A stretch of DNA of 59,202 nt from an uncultured Clostridia bacterium (GCA_944393375.1 CALXZX010000007.1:1-59202), one strand, 5' to 3'; positions 1 to 7,698 are shown, counted from the stretch's first letter. A program made the numbers and translations. The notes: generated from the sequence alone by a model not told the origin.

Positions 1-272
1 TTCTATATAATAAAAAGTTATCTAAATTGGTAAATTTTATTTTCCCTTTTTTGGTAATTTTGGTATTGACTTTTATAGGCTTTGACTTGATTAGTAGCCT
101 TACCCTCTTATACAGCCTTAGTATCAAGTTCTTATACATCGAGCCATGATTTTGATACACACTTCCTCCACTTCCACCTCACGATGGATAGCTTGTGCTT
201 CTCTAGGTGGTTGGCGATATCTACCTCCACTACGGACTTCCACCGATTAGCTAGACGACATGCCTGTCGCAC
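1..272 (-). mobile_element. Class C group II intron, 5' part (domain I), cut by window edge
   Basis: Read on the minus strand, the sequence starting at 272 opens with GTGCGACAGGCATGTCGTC, matching the GUGYG 5' boundary of group II introns. It continues with GGTGGAAGTCC, and further in with AAGAACTTGATAC and AAGGCTGTATAAGAGGG, in the same order as similar blocks in domain I of the Oceanobacillus class C intron as I remember it. It lies just downstream of a terminator hairpin (283-314), the preferred insertion context of class C introns. The part below about 100 becomes AT-rich. The reverse-transcriptase gene and the 3' domains V and VI would lie beyond position 1. The comparison is from memory, not an alignment. 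Confidence 0.7.
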
Positions 273-282
273 TAAATAGATC

Positions 283-314
283 AATAGGTGAACCTTAGAA
301 ATAGTTCACCTATT
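283..314. terminator. Hairpin terminator beside the intron insertion point
   Basis: An 11-bp perfect stem, AATAGGTGAAC with GTTCACCTATT, encloses a 10-base loop. On plus it runs into TATTTTTAAT. On the minus strand it is followed after about 10 bases by the group II intron 5' end at 272. It probably ends the sortase operon. Confidence 0.65.
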
Positions 315-331
315 TTTAATGTATTAGTATA

Positions 332-382
332 AAGGTCTGTCCCTTTCGTTCAATTTTTGAACGATTTGACACGTCCCTAACG
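332..382. repeat. REP-like hairpin remnant (GGGACGTGTC type)
   Basis: On minus this reads AGGGACGTGTCAAATCG, then the hairpin CGTTCAAAAATTGAACG, then AAGGGACAGACC. It begins at the stop codon of the sortase gene. The GGGAC-flanked hairpin resembles the GGGGACGTTTC repeats found elsewhere in this window (2467, 13227, 47896) but is not identical. Confidence 0.4.
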
Positions 383-1210
383 TTTTCTTCCTACAACTGC
401 AAATCTCCCATCTTCTACATAATATGAACAAGTCGATAAGGTAATTAATTGGTCTCCATAGTTTGCTGTTGCATCAATAGAATATAATGAAGCATTTTTA
501 GCATTTTTCACAAATTGATTATATTCTTCTTCTGATTCACTGTTAAGAAAAAAATAATATCGAAATACATTTTTCTCTGATTTATAATATACTCTTGATT
601 TAAAAGCAGAAATAATTTCATATTCTGCATCTTCCTCTACTGTTGTAAAACGAATCACTGGATGTTCTTGATAAAAGCTTTCCTTTTCATATTTTAATAA
701 TTCTTGAAACATCATTCCATTACCCAAATTATGCCCATAAATTAATAGATTATTGCTTGGTATGTTCCAGTTATAATCTGCATTTAAAAAAATTGACCCA
801 TTTTTACTTTTTTCTTTTTTATAATTATGTGTCATATAATAACTATTGTCTGTCCCTTGCAATACAGGATAATTGATATTTGTATTTTCAATTTCTATCC
901 AACCAATAATGTCTGCATTTTGTTGTTGCAATTCTTTTACTTGTAACATTCTTTCTGTTTCATTTTTTTGTTCTTCTATATTTTCTTCTATTGCTTCTTC
1001 CTCATCTTCCGAAATATTTTGTATAACTTCTTTAGTGCTTTCTGTTTCATATATGTCTATTGCAGTTAATAATTTACTTTGTTCTTTTGCTTCTTGTTTT
1101 AATGAAAAAAAGTTTATGATATAAATGAGAGATAAAATTATCAATATACTTAAAAGTATATAGATAATCACATGTATTTCTTTTCTTTTTGCTTTTGTTT
1201 TTTCTTCCAT
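377..1210 (-). CDS. srtB: Class B sortase
   Basis: Membrane-anchored cysteine transpeptidase that attaches surface proteins to the peptidoglycan. The 277-residue protein has an N-terminal membrane segment at about residues 12-35, an acidic linker (55-85) and a sortase domain from about 90 onward. The catalytic triad is visible: His160 in LLIYGHN, Cys261 in TLSTCSY and Arg269 in DGRFAVVG. The length and the spacing between His and Cys fit class B rather than class A. The start has a GAGGAG site 5 bases upstream. It lies 49 bp downstream of a gene whose product ends in a TPKTG sorting signal, so the two look like an enzyme-substrate operon. Class B enzymes of clostridia are known to accept PPKTG and SPKTG, which fits. 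Confidence 0.9.
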   Translation of the reverse strand: MEEKTKAKRKEIHVIIYILLSILIILSLIYIINFFSLKQEAKEQSKLLTAIDIYETESTKEVIQNISEDEEEAIEENIEEQKNETERMLQVKELQQQNADIIGWIEIENTNINYPVLQGTDNSYYMTHNYKKEKSKNGSIFLNADYNWNIPSNNLLIYGHNLGNGMMFQELLKYEKESFYQEHPVIRFTTVEEDAEYEIISAFKSRVYYKSEKNVFRYYFFLNSESEEEYNQFVKNAKNASLYSIDATANYGDQLITLSTCSYYVEDGRFAVVGRKR

Positions 1211-1259
1211 AATAACTCCTCACTTAGTATATGGATAAAATAAGGATAGACGATTTTGC

Positions 1260-2378
1260 CTATCCTTTGATATTTTTCTTTTTCATAGAAATCATGACAG
1301 TTGATGAGAATATAATCACTAATACAGCTAATCCCAAATAATTTTCAACACCTGTTTTTGGTGTTTCATCTTTTTCTTCAACTTCTGGTTCGGTTTCTGG
1401 TACAGTTGCCTCTACTGTAGAAATTTTTGCATAAATCGTTGTATCTGCATTTAATGGGTCATTAAAATTAAATTCTGTTGTATAATCAGCACTTGTATAG
1501 AATCCATCAATTTGTTCATTATCTTCTAATACAATATGTGATTTTACTAAATCAGCAGTAATCATTGTTCCTTCATTTGCTGTAAATCGGATTTCATCTT
1601 CATTTACTATAACAGTTACTATTACCTTTTTATCACCTGCATTTCCTGTTACTTTGTCTGGTACAGCTGTTTCAGCAATAACATTATTATATTCATCTGT
1701 TAATACAACCTTGTCATCTGTTAAAACAATTTTATTTGTTGTATCTGGTGTATTGTTAATTGTAAATTCTGTTAAACTATCATTTTCAGCAACTCTTACA
1801 ACATTTTCTGTTGAATCTGATGTCAAAACACCATTCATTGTTAATGTTGGATTATTGGTTGCAGCTGCTCCTTTCGCAATTTCAATACCATTATTGGCTG
1901 TTGTTCCGTTATATCCTAAATGTAAGTCTATAACTTCAACATTACCACCATTGGCAAGAACACCACCATATTTAAATCCTGTTATAGAAACATTGTTTAA
2001 TATGACAGTTGCTCCATCATAAGATTGTACACCATATTTAGGTCCGTTTTGTAAATTAATATTTTTTAATGTTAATTTACCTGCTGAAAATTGTGCTGTA
2101 AACATAGTTTGATTCCCTGATGTTGATGTCCAATCACTTGAACCTGTAATTGTATACCCATTACCATCAATTGTAATTTGTTTTTGTATAACAATTGGTG
2201 CTGTTACTGTAATATTATTTTGTAATGTAATAGTTTCTCCATCGCCAACACTAGATATAGCACTAAGTAAAGAACTTTCATCTGTAACGGGTGTTGCAGC
2301 TTTCGTAAAATTAGGTATAAAGAAACTAATCGCAAAAATTGCTATAAAAAATATAATGAATTTAATTGTTTTATTCAT
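1260..2378 (-). CDS. Cell-wall anchored surface protein with TPKTG signal
   Basis: Secreted protein of 372 residues. A signal peptide occupies about residues 1-28 (hydrophobic core FIIFFIAIFAISFFI). Residues 30-200 are rich in N, T and I and contain turns such as LKNINLQNG and LNNVSITGF, typical of a right-handed parallel beta-helix. Residues 245-325 resemble an InlB B-repeat (Listeria-Bacteroides repeat) module. The C-terminus is a classical sorting signal: TPKTG at 339-343, a hydrophobic stretch, then KKKNIKG. The ribosome site GGAGGTG precedes the ATG. The class B sortase gene follows directly and is the probable anchoring enzyme. The ligand or substrate cannot be told from sequence. Confidence 0.8.
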   Translation of the reverse strand: MNKTIKFIIFFIAIFAISFFIPNFTKAATPVTDESSLLSAISSVGDGETITLQNNITVTAPIVIQKQITIDGNGYTITGSSDWTSTSGNQTMFTAQFSAGKLTLKNINLQNGPKYGVQSYDGATVILNNVSITGFKYGGVLANGGNVEVIDLHLGYNGTTANNGIEIAKGAAATNNPTLTMNGVLTSDSTENVVRVAENDSLTEFTINNTPDTTNKIVLTDDKVVLTDEYNNVIAETAVPDKVTGNAGDKKVIVTVIVNEDEIRFTANEGTMITADLVKSHIVLEDNEQIDGFYTSADYTTEFNFNDPLNADTTIYAKISTVEATVPETEPEVEEKDETPKTGVENYLGLAVLVIIFSSTVMISMKKKNIKG

Positions 2379-2466
2379 TTTTTCACCTCCACTAAAATCT
2401 ATTTTTTCCTGTTTTTCATTTAATTATTTACAAAATTTCTAATTAAAATTTTCCAATTTTTTATTT

Positions 2467-2506
2467 AAAAATGTCCAATTGGGGACGTTTCTTTTTGGAC
2501 ATTTTT
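2467..2506 (+). repeat. GGGGACGTTTC hairpin repeat, copy A
   Basis: Perfect 12-bp arms AAAAATGTCCAA and TTGGACATTTTT enclose TTGGGGACGTTTCTTT. The string GGGGACGTTTCTTTTTGGAC recurs exactly at 47908. It resembles REP sequences mobilised by Y1 (RAYT) transposases. Confidence 0.6.
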
Positions 2507-2577
2507 ATATCAATTTATAAAAAAATTTATAAAATTAAAAGTAATAAATACATTTTTTAAATTTTTTTATAAATTAA

Positions 2578-2620
2578 GAGACGAGATATTTCTTGTTCAT
2601 AAACAAAATCATCTCGTCTC
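2578..2620 (-). terminator. Hairpin after the LRR protein gene
   Basis: A 10-bp perfect stem, GAGACGAGAT with ATCTCGTCTC, encloses a 23-base loop. It begins 25 bp past the stop of the minus-strand gene at 2645. The following stretch is AT-rich rather than a pure T-run, so termination is likely but not certain. Confidence 0.55.
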
Positions 2621-2644
2621 CAAAACTTTATAAATGAATTCATT

Positions 2645-4213
2645 CTATTTTATATATTTTACATAGCCTGTTTTATCTGAGTCTGTTTGTATGTAATTTG
2701 TTGTTATAAATTCTCCAACATTTGTGATTTCCTCTTTTAAATAAATGGTTTCAGCAGAATTTAATAAATTTCCACAAGAAGTACTTGTGTTTAAATTTTC
2801 TGCAATTACTAATGAATCTATTGTTACATTTTTTAGATATTGGCAATTATTAAAAGCTCCAGTTCCTATATTTTCTACATTTTTACCTACTACTATACTT
2901 TTTATATAAGAACTATTAAAAGCATTTGTGTTTATTTGTTTTACATTATCTGTTATGGTAACACTTGAAAGTAAATATGTATATCCAAATGCACTTTGGT
3001 CTATTGTTTCTACCATTTCAGGAATAACAAAATCGCCTGTACGACCTCTTGGACACAATTTTAATATTTTTCCGTCTGCTGAATACAAGATATTTTCCTC
3101 AATTTTATATGTAGAATTTGTATTATCTATGCTAATTTCATTCCAGTTACCACACGCTCCCAAACTAGTGATTCCCCAACAATCATTGTTATTTTTAAAT
3201 GTTACACTTTTTAAATTACCACAATGCCAAAAAGTATAACTTCCTATACTTATAACATTTTTTCCAATTATTATGCTTTCCATATTGTTTGCATTATTAA
3301 ATGCGTAATTATCTATTTTTTCTATATTATCAGAAATTTCTAAATCATATATATTATGACATTCCCTAAAAGCATGTTGTCCAATTCTTATTACTTTTTT
3401 CCCTTTATATGTTTCTGGTATGATTAATACACCACTAATTTCTTTTTCCTTTAAAGCATTTCCATAGGTACTACTTCCATCTCCAAGCATATAGCTAACA
3501 ATTTGACTTTCACTTGTTGTTATATTTCCAGAATAATCTAGTCCTGTGAAAACAAGTGTATTTTCGTTATTAAAAATCATATAATACATAAATGTAATTG
3601 TCGTATCTTCTGTAATTTTCCCTGTTATCATTTCTTCATGTGGAATATACCCTGCTATTTCAGGTGCATTTTTTGTGTATTTATCTTTTAATATTGTATA
3701 CTGATATTCAGATAATATTTGATTTTTACTATCAACACATTGTACTGTTAAAATTTTTTCTCCATTTGTTACTTGAATATATTCTACATCTCCATTTGTA
3801 TTAACCGTATAATATCTTTCACTTTGAATAAATTTTACTATGTACTCATCATTATCTCCATCTAATACATCTGTTATGCCATTTCCTAAATCTTTATTTA
3901 ATTCTTCTTGTAATTCACTTTTGACTACATTCCCATACTTATTTTTGCCCATAACTTCTACTGTTGCAGTTTCTACAGCTTCTTTTTCACTATCAATTTC
4001 TGCACTTTCTTTTGCATTTCCTGCATTATTAATGATTCCATTCTCTCCTGTAATACTACTTATAGTTATTCCTGCTAAAATTAATAATATAATTATGGTT
4101 ATTATCAAAACCAAGATTGTTATGCCTTTTTCTGTTTTTACTATTTGCTTTTTTGTTACTACTACTTTATTTTGCTTTTTTTCTTCTTGTTTTTCTTTTT
4201 TTATATTGTTCAT
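2645..4213 (-). CDS. Prepilin-like protein with MucBP and BspA-type leucine-rich repeats
   Basis: 522 residues in three parts. Residues 1-30 are basic and end in KTEKG; a 20-residue hydrophobic helix follows (ITILVLIITIIILLILAGI), the layout of a type IV prepilin leader with cleavage after Gly30. The helix continues into ENGIINNAGNAKESAE, common in clostridial pseudopilin-like proteins. Residues about 145-205 resemble a MucBP module (LTVQCVDSKNQ to ITFMYY). From about 255 to 500 there are BspA-type (LRR_5) repeats of the form IGQHAFRECHNIYDLEI. The usual Glu5 of pilins is absent (ITILV). The protein is probably surface exposed and adhesive. It could be assembled into a pilus tip or simply held in the membrane by the helix. 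Confidence 0.75.
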   Translation of the reverse strand: MNNIKKEKQEEKKQNKVVVTKKQIVKTEKGITILVLIITIIILLILAGITISSITGENGIINNAGNAKESAEIDSEKEAVETATVEVMGKNKYGNVVKSELQEELNKDLGNGITDVLDGDNDEYIVKFIQSERYYTVNTNGDVEYIQVTNGEKILTVQCVDSKNQILSEYQYTILKDKYTKNAPEIAGYIPHEEMITGKITEDTTITFMYYMIFNNENTLVFTGLDYSGNITTSESQIVSYMLGDGSSTYGNALKEKEISGVLIIPETYKGKKVIRIGQHAFRECHNIYDLEISDNIEKIDNYAFNNANNMESIIIGKNVISIGSYTFWHCGNLKSVTFKNNNDCWGITSLGACGNWNEISIDNTNSTYKIEENILYSADGKILKLCPRGRTGDFVIPEMVETIDQSAFGYTYLLSSVTITDNVKQINTNAFNSSYIKSIVVGKNVENIGTGAFNNCQYLKNVTIDSLVIAENLNTSTSCGNLLNSAETIYLKEEITNVGEFITTNYIQTDSDKTGYVKYIK

Positions 4214-4413
4214 CCTTTATCCCTCTTTCTTTTGTTTTCTATTTGTTACTGTCAGTTAAATACTTTAAGAAATTACAAATTTGCAAATATATAGAAATAA
4301 AGGCTTTTAAAATATTTTTTTGTAGATTCTGATTACATTTTTTATATTTATTTCTTACAAAACTTTCTCACTTTTGGTTGACTTTATTATATTTTATTGC
4401 TATTATGAAGATG

Positions 4414-4454
4414 AAAAAATTTTCTTAGAGTATTTAACTCTAAGAAAATTTTTT
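4414..4454. terminator. Long bidirectional hairpin
   Basis: An 18-bp perfect stem (4414-4431 with 4437-4454) has a 5-base loop, A-rich on one side and T-rich on the other. It works as a terminator in either direction. It sits in the 316-bp gap between the LRR gene start and the hsp20 end, where I see no other feature. Confidence 0.6.
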
Positions 4455-4499
4455 ATACTTCTTTATATTTTTTAACTATTCATGATATAGTAAAAAAAT

Positions 4500-4524
4500 A
4501 AAATCTAGCTTACGGCTAGATTTT
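4500..4524 (-). terminator. hsp20 terminator
   Basis: A 10-bp stem, AAAATCTAGC with GCTAGATTTT, has a 5-base loop and begins 5 bp after the stop codon. On minus it is followed by TTATTTTTTT. Confidence 0.8.
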
Positions 4525-4529
4525 GATTT

Positions 4530-4949
4530 CTATTCAATTGGAATATATTTCTTTTCTGGTAATTCTTTTTTGTCATCTTTTTTAGGAACTTCAATGGTTA
4601 ATGTTCCGTTTTTAAATTTTGCTTTAATTTCTTCTTCTTTTACATTTTCTCCTACATAGAAGCTTCTTGAACATTCTCCTACATATCTTTCTTTACGTAC
4701 ATATTTTCCTTTTTCTTTTTCGTCATCTACTTCTTTATTAACACTTGCATGTACTGTTAAATATCCATCTGATATTTCCATTTTGATATCTTCTTTGTCA
4801 TATCCTGGTAAATCAATGTCAATTAAATATTTGTCTTTCTTTTCCTTAATATCTGTTTTCATTACCTTACTTTCTGATCCCTCAAAAAATGGATCTCTAA
4901 ACATTTCATCAAATAAATCAAAATGATTTCTTCTTGGTATCATCATCAT
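4530..4949 (-). CDS. Small heat shock protein, Hsp20/alpha-crystallin family
   Basis: ATP-independent holdase chaperone of the cytoplasm. 139 residues, normal for the family: a short N-terminal arm with FDLFDEMFRDPFF, then the alpha-crystallin domain from about residue 27 (YLIDIDLPGYDKEDI, KMEISDGYLTVHA) ending with the conserved FKNGTLTIEVPK. I start it at the ATG at 4949, because GAAGGAG lies at the right distance and the more upstream ATG overlaps that site. It is monocistronic with its own terminator. A CIRCE-like operator overlaps its probable promoter (5049-5090), so heat induction through HrcA is expected. Clostridium acetobutylicum hsp18 is the obvious comparison. Confidence 0.92.
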   Translation of the reverse strand: MMMIPRRNHFDLFDEMFRDPFFEGSESKVMKTDIKEKKDKYLIDIDLPGYDKEDIKMEISDGYLTVHASVNKEVDDEKEKGKYVRKERYVGECSRSFYVGENVKEEEIKAKFKNGTLTIEVPKKDDKKELPEKKYIPIE

Positions 4950-5048
4950 AATAATCAACTCCTTCATTAATTATACTTTTATGTGTTGACACCTTTTTTC
5001 GGTAGCACATATTCAGATTAAAAGTACTTTTATCTTTTTTCATTTATT

Positions 5049-5076
5049 ATTATATACTTATTTTTAGCAAAATCAA
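5049..5076 (-). promoter_or_regulatory. Probable hsp20 promoter
   Basis: On minus, TTGATT (5071-5076) and TATAAT (5049-5054) are separated by 16 bases. The -35 hexamer lies inside the CIRCE-like repeat. Confidence 0.55.
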
Positions 5077-5090
5077 TATGAGAGTGCTAA
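5064..5090. promoter_or_regulatory. CIRCE-like HrcA operator
   Basis: The known CIRCE element is TTAGCACTC-N9-GAGTGCTAA. Here TTAGCAAAA (5064-5072), nine bases, then GAGTGCTAA (5082-5090): the right arm is complete and the left arm has 6 of 9 matches, with exact spacing. It overlaps the -35 of the hsp20 promoter. Confidence 0.75.
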
Positions 5091-5173
5091 AATTCACAAA
5101 AATTTCACATTTCTCATAAAACCTGCTTATTTCTCACGCTTTCTCTCTATATTATTTTAAAATTTTAAAATTT

Positions 5174-5722
5174 TTATTCAAAATTTTTTCTATTTTCTAT
5201 TTTAGGAACAAAAAATTTTTCCATATTCACATTTTCAATTTCTAATAATTTTATCTTTTTATCAATTCCTCCTGCATAACCAGTTAAACTTCCATTTTTT
5301 CCAACCACTCTATGACAAGGTATTATAATCGAAATGGGATTGTGTCCAACTGCATTTCCCACTGCTTGTGCAGACATAGATGTTTTATTTAATTTCTTGG
5401 CAACTTTTTTAGCTAATTCTCCATAAGTTATCGTTTCTCCATATGGTATCTCACATAAAAACTTCCACACACATTGTCTAAACGTGTTTCCTTCTGGTGC
5501 TAATGATATTTCGGAAATTTCAGGCTTTTCTTGTTTAAAATATCGATCTAACCAATTTCTAGTTTTATCAAATATTTCTAAATTATCTTTTTCAATACCT
5601 TCTTTTTCTATTTTATCTAAATAGTATTTTTGTCCTTCAATACACAATCCTATGATATTCTCTCCATCACTTGCTATAAATAATTTTCCTACTGGTGAAT
5701 CATAATATGTTTTATATACCAT
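5174..5722 (-). CDS. ogt: Methylated-DNA--protein-cysteine methyltransferase
   Basis: Suicidal DNA repair protein that moves the methyl group from O6-methylguanine to its own cysteine. 182 residues: a short N-terminal domain and a C-terminal DNA-binding domain with IPYGETITYGELA, the arginine-finger region NAVGHNPI, and the active site IPCHRVV with Cys136. The start has AAGGAATAATATC before ATG. A short tail after GGIDKKIKLLEIE extends past the usual end by about 15 residues. It lies 110 bp downstream of the rubrerythrin gene, behind a hairpin terminator, so it probably has its own promoter or depends on read-through. The neighbourhood suggests a general stress group. Confidence 0.93.
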   Translation of the reverse strand: MVYKTYYDSPVGKLFIASDGENIIGLCIEGQKYYLDKIEKEGIEKDNLEIFDKTRNWLDRYFKQEKPEISEISLAPEGNTFRQCVWKFLCEIPYGETITYGELAKKVAKKLNKTSMSAQAVGNAVGHNPISIIIPCHRVVGKNGSLTGYAGGIDKKIKLLEIENVNMEKFFVPKIENRKNFE

Positions 5723-5785
5723 GATATTATTCCTTTCTTTTCAATAACTCATTCCTAATTCATAATTTTTTTATAATTATATAAA

Positions 5786-5822
5786 TAAAAAAGAGAAAAG
5801 ACAAGAATTTTTCATTCTTGCC
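5786..5822 (-). terminator. Terminator of perR-rbr operon
   Basis: A 7-bp stem, CAAGAAT with ATTCTTG (5802-5808, 5814-5820), is followed on minus by TTTTCTCTTTTTT, 12 bp after the rubrerythrin stop. Confidence 0.75.
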
Positions 5823-5832
5823 TTTATATATA

Positions 5833-6378
5833 TTAATAATTTTCAGCTTTGATTTCAAAATATGCTTTTGGATGGCTACATACTGGACAAATTTCTGGAG
5901 CTGATTTTCCAATAACAATATGTCCACAATTTCTACATTTCCAAATTCTATCTCCATCACGGCTAAATACTAATCCACCTTCAACATTTTCAATTAATTT
6001 TTTGTATCTAGCTTCATGTTCTTTTTCAATTTTTCCTACTTCTTCAAATAAGTATGCAATATGGTTAAATCCTTCTTCTTTAGCTTCTTTAGCCATTCTG
6101 TCATACATATCTGTCCATTCATAATTTTCTCCTTCAGCTGCTGCTTTTAAATTTTCTACTGTAGATTTAATATCTCCACCTTGTAATAATTTGAACCACA
6201 TTTTTGCATGTTCTTTTTCATTTGCTGCTGTTTCTTCAAATATAGCTGCAATTTGCTCATATCCTTCTTTTCTAGCTTTAGAAGCAAAATATGTATATTT
6301 ATTTCTAGCTTGTGATTCTCCTGCAAAAGCCTCCATTAAATTTTTTTCTGTTTTTGTACCTGCTAAATTCATTTCCAT
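5833..6378 (-). CDS. rbr: Rubrerythrin
   Basis: Non-haem iron peroxidase that reduces hydrogen peroxide in anaerobes, taking electrons from rubredoxin or NADH-linked donors. 181 residues: an N-terminal ferritin-like four-helix domain with di-iron ligands (LMEAFAGESQAR, FEETAANEKEHA, FEEVGKIEKEHE) and a C-terminal rubredoxin-like domain with Cys148, Cys151, Cys164 and Cys167 (WKCRNCGH, CPVCSHP). Length and domain order are canonical. GGGAGG precedes the ATG. The gene starts 12 bp after perR, so the two form an operon controlled from the perR promoter and its palindrome. This links the scavenger directly to a peroxide sensor. Confidence 0.96.
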   Translation of the reverse strand: MEMNLAGTKTEKNLMEAFAGESQARNKYTYFASKARKEGYEQIAAIFEETAANEKEHAKMWFKLLQGGDIKSTVENLKAAAEGENYEWTDMYDRMAKEAKEEGFNHIAYLFEEVGKIEKEHEARYKKLIENVEGGLVFSRDGDRIWKCRNCGHIVIGKSAPEICPVCSHPKAYFEIKAENY

Positions 6379-6390
6379 TTTAATTCCTCC

Positions 6391-6783
6391 CTATTTTTTA
6401 TTATTTGATTTACAATCTTCACATATTCCATAAATTGTTATACTATTTATATCCATATGATTTCCTATTTGCTTTAATAATTCCTTAGATATTTCCTCTT
6501 TATTAAAATCATCATAGAAATCAAATATGTTTCCACATTTCTCACAAATTGCATGAGAATGTTCTTTATATAAATAGTCATACCTATCTGGTCCTACTGT
6601 CATATTTAATTTTTTGATTTCTCCTAATTCTACTAAGATGTTAATATTCCTATATACTGTACTTTTACTTATCTGAGGTTCTTTTTCTAATACGAATTGG
6701 TAAATTTCCTCAGCGGTTGGATGTACTAGGTTTTCCTTCATAACATCTAGTATGGCTTCTCTTTGTTTGGAATAGTTGTTCAT
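6391..6783 (-). CDS. perR: Fur family regulator, probably PerR
   Basis: Metal-dependent repressor of the Fur family. About 131 residues from the ATG at 6783, chosen because AAGGAGAG lies 4 bases upstream; an earlier frame-open ATG has no ribosome site. The N-terminal winged helix shows HPTAEEIYQFV and ISKSTVYRNINIL. The metal region contains HSHAICEKCGNIFDF and a second CXXC (GICEDC), a structural zinc site. The Asp-rich stretch FDFYDDF and the co-transcribed rubrerythrin argue for a peroxide-sensing PerR rather than an iron-sensing Fur. A sigma-A promoter with a 23-bp palindrome at its start point (6797-6819) suggests autoregulation. Confidence 0.88.
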   Translation of the reverse strand: MNNYSKQREAILDVMKENLVHPTAEEIYQFVLEKEPQISKSTVYRNINILVELGEIKKLNMTVGPDRYDYLYKEHSHAICEKCGNIFDFYDDFNKEEISKELLKQIGNHMDINSITIYGICEDCKSNNKK

Positions 6784-6796
6784 AAATCTCTCCTTA

Positions 6797-6819
6797 AAAT
6801 TAGGAATAATTCCTAATTT
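6797..6819. promoter_or_regulatory. Palindromic operator, probable PerR box
   Basis: A perfect 11+1+11 palindrome with core TTAGGAATAATTCCTAA. It lies just downstream of the -10 (6827-6832), at the expected transcription start, and upstream of the ribosome site. Symmetry and position suit a Fur-family dimer. The GG/CC steps differ from the Bacillus PerR consensus. Confidence 0.7.
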
Positions 6820-6826
6820 CGGTTTT

Positions 6827-6855
6827 ATCATATATCTTTTTTGTGTGTTTGTCAA
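6827..6855 (-). promoter_or_regulatory. perR-rbr promoter
   Basis: On minus, TTGACA (6850-6855), a 17-base spacer and TATGAT (6827-6832): a near-consensus vegetative promoter. Confidence 0.8.
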
Positions 6856-6985
6856 GGAGATTTTGTAAAGATTTTATGAATTTAATTTTATCATTTAATT
6901 TCTTTACTGATTATAACTCAAACTTATATTTATTTTTATAGTATACTTTATATTTTTTTACATATAAAAACTCTTTTTTATAAGA

Positions 6986-7014
6986 AAAGGAAAGGTCATT
7001 ATGACCTTTCCTTT
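6986..7014. terminator. Long hairpin over the stop of the orphan gene
   Basis: AAAGGAAAGGTCAT and ATGACCTTTCCTTT pair as a 14-bp perfect inverted repeat that includes the TAA of the gene at 6999. On minus a short T-rich tract (TTTTCTTAT) follows. Confidence 0.6.
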
Positions 7015-7463
7015 GATTTCAGCAGGCAGACAAAGGTTGTTGTCACCTGCTTTTTCCTTATGAACTTGAGCGTGTCGGCCGGATTAAACCATTCCCGACC
7101 ATCTCGTAACAGGATGTACTTCAGGAATTCCATCCTGATGACCTCCACAACGAGACTTTCGCTCTCATAATAGATTTCCGATCTCATGTTGTTTGGACTC
7201 ATTCTACGACTCCAACCATTTCCTTTCCGGTCGAAGTGGACCAGATCTTCCACTGCCATCGACTTGACAGCGTAAAAATCTTCTATGTGACCTTTGCATT
7301 TACATGCTTTCCGGAACATTTCGTCCGAGATAGCATATCCTGCATCCGACCGATCCGGAATAATGCAGACAACTGCTTCCGTATCATCATCATAGATTTC
7401 CTCCACATAGTAACCAGATTCTTTGTTCAGCCTCATTAACTCTTCTTTTTCTTTGTTCATCAT
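6999..7463 (-). CDS. Hypothetical protein with atypical, G+C-rich composition
   Basis: I do not recognise this protein. About 154 residues from the ATG at 7463, chosen because GGAGG lies 9 bases upstream. It is soluble, with no membrane segment. The N-terminus is acidic (YYVEEIYDDDTEAVV) and a middle part has RKACKCKGHIED and GNGWSRRMSP. Its codons are strikingly unlike the neighbours: G+C is close to half, with many GTC, CTG, CGG and GAC codons, where surrounding genes are under a third. That suggests recent transfer. It is transcribed alone, ends in its own hairpin, and is flanked by perR and xpt, with no mobility gene beside it. Confidence 0.65.
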   Translation of the reverse strand: MMNKEKEELMRLNKESGYYVEEIYDDDTEAVVCIIPDRSDAGYAISDEMFRKACKCKGHIEDFYAVKSMAVEDLVHFDRKGNGWSRRMSPNNMRSEIYYESESLVVEVIRMEFLKYILLRDGREWFNPADTLKFIRKKQVTTTFVCLLKSKERS

Positions 7464-7698
7464 TTTTCCAATCCTCCAAAATTTTTTTTTTATTACTGTT
7501 ACCACATTTGATGCAAACACGAGGTTTACTACTCAAATATACTTTAATTATACCACAAAATGCTGAAAAATTCAAATTTACCAACAAATACAAGTCTTTT
7601 TTCTTTCTATTTTTGAGTATAGATAAATGCATTTAATTGATTATTTTTATGTATACTTCCCATTATACGGATAGTAAAAATACATAATTCCATTAATC

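Noticed and set aside
4377..4454. Plus-strand promoter TTGACT-17-TATTAT giving a small RNA
   Set aside because: The start would be at the hairpin itself, giving about 40 bases. AT-rich chance match is more likely.
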